A DNA stretch of 64,000 nucleotides, from contig NZ_JAQZSM010000008.1 of assembly GCF_028745735.1 (NCBI RefSeq), forward strand, positions 1 to 64,000, read 5' to 3'. This DNA is from Roseinatronobacter alkalisoli (GTDB lineage Bacteria > Pseudomonadota > Alphaproteobacteria > Rhodobacterales > Rhodobacteraceae). The position numbers and the translations under genes are program-made. This document shows, piece by piece, positions 35,816-44,389 of this stretch. Positions within the stretch are counted from its first letter, which is position 1; the number at the start of each line of letters is the position of its first letter. The notes beneath the pieces were generated by a model. The model worked only from the letters and a program-made list of their open reading frames with translations, had not been told where the DNA came from and searched no databases.

Positions 35816-36306
35816 GCGTGCGCCCCTGCATACCCTGGCCTGACAAGCGCTTGCGCAGTGTCGCGGCACCGGTTGACACGATAACCGAAGAAATCCGCGC
35901 CATCTGGGCCGATATGATTGACACGATGGAAGCCATGCCCGGTGTGGGCCTCGCCGCGCCCCAGATCGGCGTCATGCTGCGGCTGGCGGTGGTGGATGCG
36001 TCCGATGCGCGCGGGCAGGCGGTGCGTATGGCGAACCCCGAAATCCTGCATGCCAGTGCCCAGATGCGCCGCCATGACGAAGGCAGCCCCAACCTGCCCG
36101 GTGTCTGGGCGCAAATCGAACGGCCCCGCGCGGTGACAGTGCGGTTCATGAATGAAACCGGCACGCTGGAGGATCGCGATTTCGTGGGGCTTTGGGCGAC
36201 GTCTGTTCAACACCAGATCGACCACCTGAACGGCAGGATGTATTTTGACCATCTCAGCAAGCTGAAGCGCGACATGCTGTTACGTCGCGCCAGAAAGGCG
36301 GGCTGA
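35812..36306 (+). CDS. Peptide deformylase-like protein, catalytic residues lost
   Basis: A 164-residue deformylase homologue starting at GTG 35812 (GTGA overlap with def). Motif 1 ([10 protein letters not shown]) is intact. Motif 2, normally EGCLS, reads EGSPNL with Ser92 in place of the metal cysteine. Motif 3, normally HExDH, reads HQIDH with Gln135 replacing the catalytic glutamate. Both histidines remain. It is therefore not expected to deformylate peptides. The frame is uninterrupted and coupled on both sides, and I recall similar HQIDH copies in other Rhodobacterales, so it looks conserved rather than decaying. A role as regulator or partner of Def/Fmt is conceivable but unproven. Confidence 0.88.
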   Translation: MSVRPCIPWPDKRLRSVAAPVDTITEEIRAIWADMIDTMEAMPGVGLAAPQIGVMLRLAVVDASDARGQAVRMANPEILHASAQMRRHDEGSPNLPGVWAQIERPRAVTVRFMNETGTLEDRDFVGLWATSVQHQIDHLNGRMYFDHLSKLKRDMLLRRARKAG

Positions 36307-37208
36307 TGCGCGTTATCTTCATGGGCACGCCGGATTTTTCGGTTCCTGCACTGGATGCCATTCATGCCGAACATGAAGTCATATGCGTCTACACCCAGCC
36401 GCCGCGCCCTGCTGGCCGTGGCAAGCAACCGCGCCCAACGGCGGTGCATGCGCGCGCCGATGCACTTGGCCTGCCCGTGCGCCACCCCACCAGCCTGAAG
36501 GGTGCCCATGAACAGGCGGAATTCGCAGCCCTTGGGGCGGATGTGGCAGTGGTGGTGGCCTATGGGTTGATCCTGCCGCAGCCGGTGCTGGACGCGCCGC
36601 GCTTGGGGTGCCTGAATATTCACGCCTCGCTTCTGCCACGTTGGCGCGGGGCTGCGCCCATTCAGCGCGCCATCATGGCAGGCGATTATGAGACCGGCAT
36701 ATGCATCATGCAGATGGATGCGGGACTGGACACCGGGCCGGTTCTGTTGCGCCAGACCACCACGATCGGCGATGACGACACCGCCCAGACCCTGCATGAC
36801 CGCCTGTCACAGAGGGGCGCTGGGTTGATTGGCCGCGCGCTTGCGCAATTGCCCGACCTGACGCCCGTACCGCAGCCAGAGACAGGCGTCACCTATGCCG
36901 CCAAGATTGACAAGGCCGAAGCGCGCGTTGACTGGACGCAGCCTGCGGACCATGTCGCGCGGCAAATCCGTGGCTTGTCCCCTTTTCCGGGGGCGTGGTG
37001 TGAAACGCCGTTCGGGCGGTTGAAACTGCTGCACGCGCAGGCCGTGGACGGGACCGGCACACCGGGACAGGTGCTGACAGGGCTGACAATCGCCTGCGGA
37101 AAGGGGGCCGTTCAAGTGACACAGGTGCAGCGCGAAGGCAAACGCGCCATGTCTGCGGTGGAATTGCTGCGCGGGGCGGGGTCCGTTACTGGCGCGGTTT
37201 TCGGGTAA
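36306..37208 (+). CDS. fmt: Methionyl-tRNA formyltransferase
   Basis: A 300-residue enzyme that formylates initiator Met-tRNA using 10-formyl-tetrahydrofolate. The catalytic Asn, His and Asp lie in [20 protein letters not shown] and [12 protein letters not shown], and the C-terminal tRNA-binding domain is complete. The ATG overlaps the previous stop by one base (TGATG). def, the def-like gene and fmt form one operon, so formylation and deformylation are made together. Confidence 0.96.
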   Translation: MRVIFMGTPDFSVPALDAIHAEHEVICVYTQPPRPAGRGKQPRPTAVHARADALGLPVRHPTSLKGAHEQAEFAALGADVAVVVAYGLILPQPVLDAPRLGCLNIHASLLPRWRGAAPIQRAIMAGDYETGICIMQMDAGLDTGPVLLRQTTTIGDDDTAQTLHDRLSQRGAGLIGRALAQLPDLTPVPQPETGVTYAAKIDKAEARVDWTQPADHVARQIRGLSPFPGAWCETPFGRLKLLHAQAVDGTGTPGQVLTGLTIACGKGAVQVTQVQREGKRAMSAVELLRGAGSVTGAVFG

Positions 37209-37446
37209 AGGCTGGTCAGATAGGGTCGAAGCATTCTGTTTGTTGGCGTCCCCATGGCGCGGAGCAAAGGGCGCAGCCCGCCGCGCCACCGGTGGGCCGT
37301 CCCGCGGCCTGCCGGTTTCGCTGATGCTGATTCCATCCTTGGATGCCGGAGTTATGCCGCCAGCATAAAGTGAATTTCTACGACGTGGGACCGGCAGACC
37401 CCGGCCCACCGCTGGCGCGGCTAAATTAATGCCCCCGACCCCGGTT
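37209..37446. repeat. Structured intergenic region with one copy of a dispersed repeat
   Basis: No gene lies here. Positions 37256-37262 and 37281-37287 (GGCGCGG/CCGCGCC) enclose an inner hairpin GGGC-GCA-GCCC (37269-37279). The 21 bp at 37294-37314 recur exactly, in inverted orientation, at 57581-57601. Similarity continues imperfectly for about 25 bp beyond the exact match. Confidence 0.7.
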
Positions 37447-38178
37447 TTACGCGATCCCGCGCGTGGGCTGATCATTGCGCCGGAATGTCAGGTAATGCGG
37501 GTTGCGCCCTTCGCGCAGGGCTTTTTGTTCATAGCGCGTGGATAACCAGTCATCCCAGGGCTGCGCCCAGTCCGCAGGTGCAGGGGTCAGGCAGTCGAAA
37601 CCGGCGGGCGGCACTTCTTCCATGGTCTGGCGCACATAATCGGGAATATCAGTCGCGACACGAAACACCGCGCCCGGTTTCAGCACCCGCGCCAACGGGT
37701 TCAGATAGCCCGGCGTGACAAAGCGGCGGCGGTGGTGACGGGCTTTCGGCCAGGGGTCCGGATATAGCAGAAACGCGCGCTCAAGGCATTGGTCCGGCAG
37801 CACATCGAACAGGTCGCGCACATCCCATGGATAGACGCGCAGATTGTCAACGCCCGCGTTCCGGATTTTGCCCAACAACATGGCTACGCCATTGATATAG
37901 GGTTCACAGCCGATAATCCCCACGCCCGGATTGCGCGCGCATTGGTGAACCAGATGTTCCCCGCCGCCAAACCCCACTTCCAGCCAGATCGGCCGCGCAT
38001 CGCCGAAAAAACTTTGCGGGTCAACGGGATGCCGGTCCGGGTTGTCCTGCCTGCTCACCCCGCCGGGGCAAAGTTGCGCCAGATCCTCGTCCAGATAGCG
38101 CTGTTGCGCGGGCTTCAGGGTCTTGCCTTTGATCCGGCCATAGAAATTGCGTTTCTCAGGTGGCGTGGGCGCTGACAT
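37447..38178 (-). CDS. trmB: tRNA (guanine-N7-)-methyltransferase
   Basis: A 243-residue SAM-dependent enzyme that makes m7G46 in tRNA variable loops. The SAM motif is WLEVGFGGGEH, the acidic pocket lies in VYPWDVRDLFDVLPD, and the TrmB signature is LLYPDPWPKARHHRRRFV. The C-terminal TRYEQKALREGR is also typical. Convergent with fmt, it appears monocistronic. I find no obvious terminator between the two. Confidence 0.95.
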   Translation of the reverse strand: MSAPTPPEKRNFYGRIKGKTLKPAQQRYLDEDLAQLCPGGVSRQDNPDRHPVDPQSFFGDARPIWLEVGFGGGEHLVHQCARNPGVGIIGCEPYINGVAMLLGKIRNAGVDNLRVYPWDVRDLFDVLPDQCLERAFLLYPDPWPKARHHRRRFVTPGYLNPLARVLKPGAVFRVATDIPDYVRQTMEEVPPAGFDCLTPAPADWAQPWDDWLSTRYEQKALREGRNPHYLTFRRNDQPTRGIA

Positions 38179-38372
38179 ATGCTTTATTCCGTGGCTTTTG
38201 CGCGGCGGGTATGCCGGGGCGGGCCGCCCGGGTCAAGCGACTTGGGGCCGATGGGTTTACAAACAAGGGCCAAACCCTCATATTTGGCGCAGTACCCCCA
38301 GAGCAACCGTGCGAGATTGCGCGCCTCTGAAAAGCTCATCCCCCCACCATCATCATCACGGAAGGAATTCCC

Positions 38373-38801
38373 ATGACGCAAGCCAAAGCGGGCGATACTG
38401 TACGTATTCATTACACCGGCACCCTGTCAGACGGGTCGGTTTTCGACAGTTCCGAAGGCCGCGATCCGCTGGAATTCCAGCTTGGCACCGGTGCAATTAT
38501 CCCCGGCCTTGACCGTGCGATTGACGGCATGACTGTGGGTGACCAGAAAACGGTTACTATTCCCAGCGCTGAAGCATATGGCGAATATCAACCCGAAGCC
38601 CGGCAGGAAGTGCCGCGCGACCAGATACCCGACCATATTCCGCTAGACCCCGGCACCATGCTGCAAATGCAGACGCCCGACGGGCGTGCAATGCCCGTGA
38701 CAGTGGCTGAAGTGACCGATCAGGCCGTGACGCTGGACGCAAACCATCCGCTGGCTGGCAAAGACCTGACCTTCGCCGTAGAGGTGGTTTCGGTCGGTTG
38801 A
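38373..38801 (+). CDS. FKBP-type peptidyl-prolyl isomerase, SlyD-like
   Basis: A 142-residue cytoplasmic isomerase with an FKBP core (GDTVRIHYTGTLSDGSVFDSSEG and PLEFQLGTGAIIPGLDRAIDGM). The insert after residue 60 (EAYGEYQPEARQEVPRDQIPD) corresponds to the IF chaperone flap of SlyD. The histidine-rich metal tail of enteric SlyD is absent. The ATG has GGAAGG upstream. Confidence 0.9.
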   Translation: MTQAKAGDTVRIHYTGTLSDGSVFDSSEGRDPLEFQLGTGAIIPGLDRAIDGMTVGDQKTVTIPSAEAYGEYQPEARQEVPRDQIPDHIPLDPGTMLQMQTPDGRAMPVTVAEVTDQAVTLDANHPLAGKDLTFAVEVVSVG

Positions 38802-38852
38802 CGCACCCCGGCGCAAGCTGACAGCCCTGTCATGGCACTGCGCCGCGCAAGC

Positions 38853-38879
38853 TGGTCGCGCCTTTCACAGGCGCGCCCA
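38853..38879. terminator. Stem-loop between convergent FKBP and RTX genes
   Basis: TGGTCGCGCC (38853-38862), loop TTTCACA and GGCGCGCCCA (38870-38879) pair with one mismatch. There is no T tract, so this is a tentative bidirectional terminator. Confidence 0.45.
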
Positions 38880-38881
38880 TG

Positions 38882-39910
38882 TCATGCGGCGGCGATATGC
38901 GTCATGTCAGGGTATTTCGCCACCAGCGCAATGTCCTGCGCGGTCAGTCCCGCGCCATTGGCGACATTGGCGATAAGGTGACCCTGTAGCCAGATCTGGG
39001 CTGTGTCAGGGTCTGTGGCGCTGAATTGCACCTGAAGTTCCGGCATGGCAAGACGTGCAGGGTCGTAATGCAGGACAATCTGGTCATCCTGCGGGTTGTA
39101 ATCGACAATGGTGACAGGTGCGTTACCCTGTAGCCAATCGCCCAGCGCAAAGGTATCGGCACCGTCCCCGCCGTTCAGATAATCGCCCTGACCGGCGATC
39201 AGAATGTCGTCCCCGTCACCCCCGTTCAGAAAATTCCGCCCGCTGATATCATTGCCATTATGATCCAGCGCAACGCCGATCAGCGTGTCATTCCCAACCC
39301 CGGCATTCAGCGTGTTGTTTCCGGCGCCGGCAATCAGCAGATCATCGCCGTCACCGCCGATCAGCGTATCATTTCCCGCCCCGCCGATCAGCGTGTCGTT
39401 TCCGGTCCCGCCGTTCATATGCGTGGCCCCCTGACCAGCCTGCAGCCAGTCATCGCCACCGTGACCAAGAAGCGTGTCATTTCCCGCCCCGCCGGTCAGC
39501 GTGTCATCAAGCGCACCACCTTGCAGCAATGCGGGGCTGTCCCCGCCTGTCAGGTGAACCGGTTGTCCGGGTTCCGGCTGGATGAACGCATCCGAACTGT
39601 GAATGCGTTCATCCAGATCATCGAACAAACCAGCGACATCCGGCGCGGGAAAGAACGACGGCACGGCTTCCGTTTCGGGCATGTCCGAATCCGGCGTAGC
39701 CCCGAACATGTCATCCAGGCTGTCGCCGGTCCCGCCCAACACATTCCCGGCACTGAGACTTGCCTGCGCATCGTCAGAGTCCGGCGCCGTGTTATACGCA
39801 TCATCCGGGGAATCATTGTCGTGACTTTCGGAATCCCTGGCTGATGCAAGCATGCTGTCCGCCGCAACACCGGCAAGCAAGGCACCGAACAACCCCATAA
39901 ACATCAACAT
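38882..39910 (-). CDS. RTX-type calcium-binding repeat protein
   Basis: A protein of about 342 residues. The N-terminus has a hydrophobic segment ([20 protein letters not shown]), then an acidic linker rich in Asp/Ser. About eight GGxGxD-type nonapeptide repeats follow near residues 120-260 (for example [23 protein letters not shown]). A C-terminal domain with [17 protein letters not shown] closes it. RTX repeats form a calcium-dependent beta roll and are usually exported by type I secretion; a type I export signal is usually C-terminal, so the N-terminal hydrophobic segment is unusual. Start ATG 39910 is preferred over an upstream TTG. The repeats produce tandem DNA repetition at about 39140-39500. 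Substrate, partner and secretion route are unknown. Confidence 0.85.
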   Translation of the reverse strand: MLMFMGLFGALLAGVAADSMLASARDSESHDNDSPDDAYNTAPDSDDAQASLSAGNVLGGTGDSLDDMFGATPDSDMPETEAVPSFFPAPDVAGLFDDLDERIHSSDAFIQPEPGQPVHLTGGDSPALLQGGALDDTLTGGAGNDTLLGHGGDDWLQAGQGATHMNGGTGNDTLIGGAGNDTLIGGDGDDLLIAGAGNNTLNAGVGNDTLIGVALDHNGNDISGRNFLNGGDGDDILIAGQGDYLNGGDGADTFALGDWLQGNAPVTIVDYNPQDDQIVLHYDPARLAMPELQVQFSATDPDTAQIWLQGHLIANVANGAGLTAQDIALVAKYPDMTHIAAA

Positions 39911-40177
39911 ACTGTACCACCCCACATGGCAACGAAGACCCAATATTCATTTCACCCAACACCGTAATTATTTCACATTATTCAGGATTCTCACAGTGAC
40001 ATCCGGCGAAAGCACACGGGAATCTGTAGAACTGGTTAACGCAGCCCCTTTAAAACGGGCTTTCCTTGGCGCTGCAAATGGTCTATTCGGCGCGCCTGTG
40101 CCATTGGCACGGCTTACTGGCCTTGCTGGACGACATCCCGGCCTGCGCTGAAACCTACTAACCTACAGGAGATACCG

Positions 40178-40447
40178 ATGTCGATTACCGTTGAAGACAA
40201 AACCCGCCTGATTCAGGAATTTGCCCGCACCGAAGGCGATACCGGTTCACCTGAAGTTCAGGTTGCTGTGCTGACCAAGCGTATCACGAACCTGACCGAG
40301 CATTTCAAGACCCACAAGAAAGACAACCATTCCCGTCGTGGGTTGCTGACACTGGTGGCCACGCGCCGCAAGCTGCTGGACTATCTGCGCGCCAAGGATG
40401 AAGCCCGTTACCGCGTTCTGATCGCGAAACTGGGTATCCGCCGCTAA
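40178..40447 (+). CDS. rpsO: 30S ribosomal protein S15
   Basis: An 89-residue protein with the S15 pattern ([42 protein letters not shown]). It binds 16S rRNA helix 22 early in assembly. The ATG has AGGAG upstream and a strong terminator follows. The 230 bp upstream gap presumably holds its promoter. pnp is not adjacent here. Confidence 0.97.
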   Translation: MSITVEDKTRLIQEFARTEGDTGSPEVQVAVLTKRITNLTEHFKTHKKDNHSRRGLLTLVATRRKLLDYLRAKDEARYRVLIAKLGIRR

Positions 40448-40475
40448 CAGAACCGAAGGTTCATGGACAGTCCTG

Positions 40476-40505
40476 CGCCCGCCTTGAACTAGGCGGGCGT
40501 TTTTT
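40476..40505 (+). terminator. Intrinsic terminator of rpsO
   Basis: CGCCCGCC (40476-40483), an eight-base loop and GGCGGGCG (40492-40499) form a perfect stem followed by six T residues. It separates rpsO from the polysaccharide/PKS operon. Confidence 0.92.
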
Positions 40506-40676
40506 AATGCCATTCTTCCGGGCGTCGGGGCGCAATACCGTGATCGGGCGAATGTGACAGGACATAGCCTTCAAATTGCCTTATTTCTGTCGCCAAGCAG
40601 CGCCATAGACTGATACATATGTTGGTAAGGAAGCAATTAAGTTCCGCACGCTTTGAGTCCGGTGACAGGTATGATT

Positions 40677-41558
40677 ATGGTAAACACGCGAAAGCTGGAA
40701 CAGCTTTTGAAGCGTTCAGGCCGCAGCGCGGTCACCGGTACCGGACAGCCGGTTACGGCCCCGCTGCGTCGCGGGCTTGCGTTGTCGGGCGGTCCGGCGC
40801 AGCGCTATGACGTTGCGCCACGCGTTGATACAGCTGCCACCGATACGCTGAATGATGCGGCCTGGGAAAACCTTGCACCTCTTGCCCGGGACAAGGATAC
40901 CGACAAGGCGGCGCGCCTGTTCAACCAGCAAGCGCGCGATCCCGCGCTTGCGAAGCTGTTTGATGTGTTGCGCACCCAGCTTATACAGACTTTTCGTAAA
41001 CGCGGGCTGCGCAGTCTGGGGATTACGTCGCCACATGCGGGTGCGGGGACCAGTTTTACCACAGCCGGGCTGCTTGCCAGTTTCGCGCGCCGTGCGGATC
41101 TGCATGTTGTGGGGCTGGACCTGCATTTCGCCGATCCCGGTCTGCACCGATATTTCGAAGCGGTGCCAAATGGTCCCATCCTGCCCGCCATACGGGGCGA
41201 TATTCCTGTGGAAACGCACCTGCAACGCGCATACCCGACGCTTGCGCTGGGCCTGAACCGGCCCGACCCGGAGTCCATTCAGACTGGTGCAGCATTCCCC
41301 GCAGAGGATTTCACCGATATGATGCAGGACATTCTGGGCTTCATGGGGCCGGATTTTGTTGTCTGTGACATGCCGCCGCTGCTGGAAGGGGATGTTGCGC
41401 TGAACCTGCTACCCGGCATTGACGCGGTGCTGATCGTCTCCGACAGCCGCCGGACAAGCGCCAGCGACATCGCGGCGTGCGAGCGGGTATTGCAGGATCA
41501 GGCGGAATTTCTGGGTGTGGTCATGAACCGTGATGCAACCCCGCAGCGGGGGCGCTGA
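40677..41558 (+). CDS. BY-kinase-like P-loop protein with degenerate Walker A
   Basis: A protein of about 293 residues resembling the cytoplasmic CpsD/CapB domain of polysaccharide co-polymerase tyrosine kinases. The expected Walker A (PGxGKS/T) reads HAGAGTSF, with Thr replacing the lysine. Walker A' is altered (VVGLDLHFADPGLHRYF) and Walker B is present (FVVCDMPPLL). The C-terminal tyrosine cluster of true BY-kinases is absent. It probably does not hydrolyse ATP or autophosphorylate in the usual way and may be a structural or regulatory partner of the Wzz protein two bases downstream. The start at 40677 is chosen for AGG at 40667-40669; 40671 is also possible. First gene of a seven-gene cluster. 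Confidence 0.8.
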   Translation: MVNTRKLEQLLKRSGRSAVTGTGQPVTAPLRRGLALSGGPAQRYDVAPRVDTAATDTLNDAAWENLAPLARDKDTDKAARLFNQQARDPALAKLFDVLRTQLIQTFRKRGLRSLGITSPHAGAGTSFTTAGLLASFARRADLHVVGLDLHFADPGLHRYFEAVPNGPILPAIRGDIPVETHLQRAYPTLALGLNRPDPESIQTGAAFPAEDFTDMMQDILGFMGPDFVVCDMPPLLEGDVALNLLPGIDAVLIVSDSRRTSASDIAACERVLQDQAEFLGVVMNRDATPQRGR

Positions 41559-41560
41559 TC

Positions 41561-42847
41561 ATGGGGCCAATTCAATCCCTTCCGGAACTTATGGGCTTTC
41601 TGCGTCGTCGGTTTGACCTGCTGCTTGTTGCGACAGGAATTGGCGCAATCCTTGCGGCGTTTATTGCGTTGCAGACTGCGCCGGTCTTTCAGTCGCATAC
41701 GGTGCTTTCTGCGCGCCTGAATACGGTCTCGGGGGAATTTGCCACCACAGCGGGTGTGCAGAATGCGCCTGCACGGCTGCTGCAACTGGTGGAGCAGCGC
41801 CTGACCACGCGCGAGAACATGCTGGCGCTGGCCGATAAATATGACCTTTTCGCCGGGCTGCCTGTGCATGAGCGTGTTGACGCAATGCGCGAATCCGTCA
41901 CCTTTCTAAGCCACGAGGCGGTGACAATCGGCTTTGCGCGCGACGGTGTCTTGTCCTCGATCATCGTGCAGGCCCGCGCGGATGAAGGGCCCAAGGCCGC
42001 GAATATCGCAAATGAACTTGCCAGCATGATCATCGCGGAAACCGGTGCCGGGCGTGAAGCTCGCGCGCGTGAAACCCTGTCCTTTCTGCATGAAAGACAC
42101 AATCAGACCGAAGAAAACCTGCGCGAGGTCGCAGCAGAGATGCGCGCATTTTCTGCCCTGCACCCGGATGCAATGCCGTTCAGTGTGGAACTGCGCCGGG
42201 CGGAACTGCTGCAACTGACCACGGCGATACAATCCACCGAAAGTGACATTGTCGTGCTGGAATCCGAACTGGCCGCGCAGAACAGTCAGGGCAGCACCCA
42301 GCGTCGGCTCGCGTTGCTGCGCGACCAGCTGGTCACACGGCAGGCCGAGCTTGCCCGCCTTCAGTCGCGCCGGGATGAACTGGAACCCTTCTTTACCCGT
42401 GTGGCGCAGATCGAACGCGACATGGCCATGATTGAGCAGCGAGAGGAACGGCTGCAGGACAGCTTGCGCGAGATTGCGGACCAGATCGTCGATGCCGAAA
42501 CCAATCTGCGGCTGGAAACGGGCCAGCAGATTGCTGCGTTCGAAATTCTGGAACCCGCAACCGCAGCGGAATACCCGATTTCGCGCAGCCGCAAGATGAC
42601 AATGCTGATGGGCGTGTTCGGGGCGGCTGTGCTGGCGGTTGTAGCGGCTTTTGGCTATGAACTGCTGCGCCCGGCACTGCGCAGTGCAGGACAGGTGGAA
42701 CGTGAAACCGGTATGCGCCCGGTGCTGGTTCTGCCGGAACTGGTTCTGCCCGCGCAGCGCAGGCGCCTGCTGACAGCGCGTTTCGCGGGTCTGGCGTTGT
42801 TCATGCTGACGCTTGCGGCAGTCCTAAGCCCCCTGATCCAGACCTAG
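41561..42847 (+). CDS. Wzz/GumC-type polysaccharide chain-length determinant
   Basis: A 428-residue inner-membrane protein with a membrane helix near 20-40, a large periplasmic part with long coiled coils (about 170-320), and two C-terminal helices (about 345-367 and 405-425). This is the PCP2a layout, and the segment before the second helix (EPATAAEYPISRSRKM) matches the conserved proline-rich motif. It would set chain length during Wzy-dependent polymerisation. It begins 2 bp after the kinase-like gene, a usual partner. Confidence 0.85.
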   Translation: MGPIQSLPELMGFLRRRFDLLLVATGIGAILAAFIALQTAPVFQSHTVLSARLNTVSGEFATTAGVQNAPARLLQLVEQRLTTRENMLALADKYDLFAGLPVHERVDAMRESVTFLSHEAVTIGFARDGVLSSIIVQARADEGPKAANIANELASMIIAETGAGREARARETLSFLHERHNQTEENLREVAAEMRAFSALHPDAMPFSVELRRAELLQLTTAIQSTESDIVVLESELAAQNSQGSTQRRLALLRDQLVTRQAELARLQSRRDELEPFFTRVAQIERDMAMIEQREERLQDSLREIADQIVDAETNLRLETGQQIAAFEILEPATAAEYPISRSRKMTMLMGVFGAAVLAVVAAFGYELLRPALRSAGQVERETGMRPVLVLPELVLPAQRRRLLTARFAGLALFMLTLAAVLSPLIQT

Positions 42848-42865
42848 CGCGGGGATGGACGGATC

Positions 42866-44350
42866 ATGCCCAGTATCATTGCTTATGCCGCACTTCTGAT
42901 CTGGCCATTCGTGATTGTGGCCATGTTCCGCAAGATGGCCCCGGAGCGGGCCTTTATCTGGGCAATTCTGGGCGGGTATATGGCCCTGCCTGAACTGACC
43001 GAGTTCAACCTTCCGGTTATCCCCGCATTTGACAAGACATCGATTCCCAATCTGACGGCATTCGCGCTGTGCCTGGTGATGCTGAAAATGCGTCCCGGTT
43101 TGTTGCCCGATGGCCTGTTGGGCAAGGCATTGGTGGTGGTGCTGTGCGCGGCGCCGGTGATTGCGGTATTCTTCAACACTGACCCGCTGGTTTTTGGCAT
43201 GGCGCAAAGCGGACGACTGACGCTGACAAGTGATCACGCCTATTCAGTTCCGGGCATGCGCATATACGATTCCGTGTCGATGCTGGTGCGACAGCTTATC
43301 ATGATCCTGCCCTTCTTCATGGCGCGGCACCTGCTGGCAAGCGAACAGGCATTGACCGAATTGCTGCGCGCGCTGATGATTGCCGGGCTGATCTACTCCG
43401 TACCAATCATGTGGGAGGTGCGCTTCAGCCCGCAACTGCACACCGATATCTATGGTTTCTTTCAGCATGATTTCCAGCAGATGATGCGCGAAGGCGGCTA
43501 TCGCCCCATTGTTTTCATGCCGCATGGGTTGTGGCTGTCGCTGTTCATGGTCATGACTGCGGTGTCCGCGCTGTATTTTGCCAAACAGGCCACCCCGTCA
43601 GACCGGGTGCGTGCCAGCATCATCGCGGTATATCTGTTCGTCATGGTGAATCTGACCAAAAGCCTTGGGCCATTGCTGATCCTGCTGACGATTTCGACGC
43701 TCGTGGTGCTTCTGAAACCGCGTATGCAGCTTCGCGTTGCAGGTCTGATGGCCCTGCTGACATTAAGCTATCCATTGTTGCGCGGTGCTGGCCTTGTACC
43801 AACGGACAAACTGGTCGAACTTGCAAGCCAGCGCAGTCAGGAACGGGCGCAGTCATTGCAATTCCGTTTCGACAATGAAGACCTGCTGCTGGACCGCGCA
43901 GCCCAGAAACCGCTTTTTGGCTGGGGCGGCTACGGGCGGAACCAGATTTTTGACCCCCAGACCGGCGAGATGATATCGATCAGCGACGGACAATGGGTCA
44001 TAACCATCGGGCAATGGGGCTGGGTGGGTTACTTGGCACTGTTCGGGTTGCTGTGCCTGCCATTGCTGGCACTGTTGTGGCGGTACCGACAGGTGCCTGA
44101 CAGTGCGCTTCCCCCGCAGGCGGGTGTTCTGGCGCTGATACTTGGGGCCAGTCTGGTGGATCTGCTGCCCAATGCAACGCTGGTGTCCCTGACATGGCTG
44201 ATCGCTGGCGCACTTCTGGGGCATGCCGAACTGCAGAACAGGCGCAGCCGTACTGCCCAGCTGGAACACTGGCGCAACCTGCCCGGCCGCGCCGGGCTTA
44301 TGTCCACGGCGCGCACATCCGAACCCGCCCTGAAGCGCAGCTTCCTGTAA
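42866..44350 (+). CDS. O-antigen polymerase/ligase-like membrane protein (Wzy_C type)
   Basis: A 494-residue polytopic protein with roughly eleven hydrophobic helices and one larger periplasmic loop between about residues 290 and 380. The loop contains SQRSQERAQSLQFRFDNEDLLLDRAAQKPLFGWGGYGRNQ, a pattern seen in Wzy_C/WaaL proteins (R...GWG.G). It could polymerise or ligate lipid-linked sugars. It starts 18 bp after wzz. The next gene, the PKS, follows after 39 bp on the same strand without a terminator. Polymerase versus ligase cannot be decided. Confidence 0.75.
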   Translation: MPSIIAYAALLIWPFVIVAMFRKMAPERAFIWAILGGYMALPELTEFNLPVIPAFDKTSIPNLTAFALCLVMLKMRPGLLPDGLLGKALVVVLCAAPVIAVFFNTDPLVFGMAQSGRLTLTSDHAYSVPGMRIYDSVSMLVRQLIMILPFFMARHLLASEQALTELLRALMIAGLIYSVPIMWEVRFSPQLHTDIYGFFQHDFQQMMREGGYRPIVFMPHGLWLSLFMVMTAVSALYFAKQATPSDRVRASIIAVYLFVMVNLTKSLGPLLILLTISTLVVLLKPRMQLRVAGLMALLTLSYPLLRGAGLVPTDKLVELASQRSQERAQSLQFRFDNEDLLLDRAAQKPLFGWGGYGRNQIFDPQTGEMISISDGQWVITIGQWGWVGYLALFGLLCLPLLALLWRYRQVPDSALPPQAGVLALILGASLVDLLPNATLVSLTWLIAGALLGHAELQNRRSRTAQLEHWRNLPGRAGLMSTARTSEPALKRSFL

Positions 44351-44389
44351 GGGCTGAAAACACGACCGTAATTGAAAAGCGTATATATC

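Noticed and set aside
39140-39500. Tandemly repeated DNA that could suggest a CRISPR array or satellite
   Set aside because: The repeats are the codons of RTX nonapeptides in an open frame, with no constant repeat/spacer pattern. No cas genes are present.
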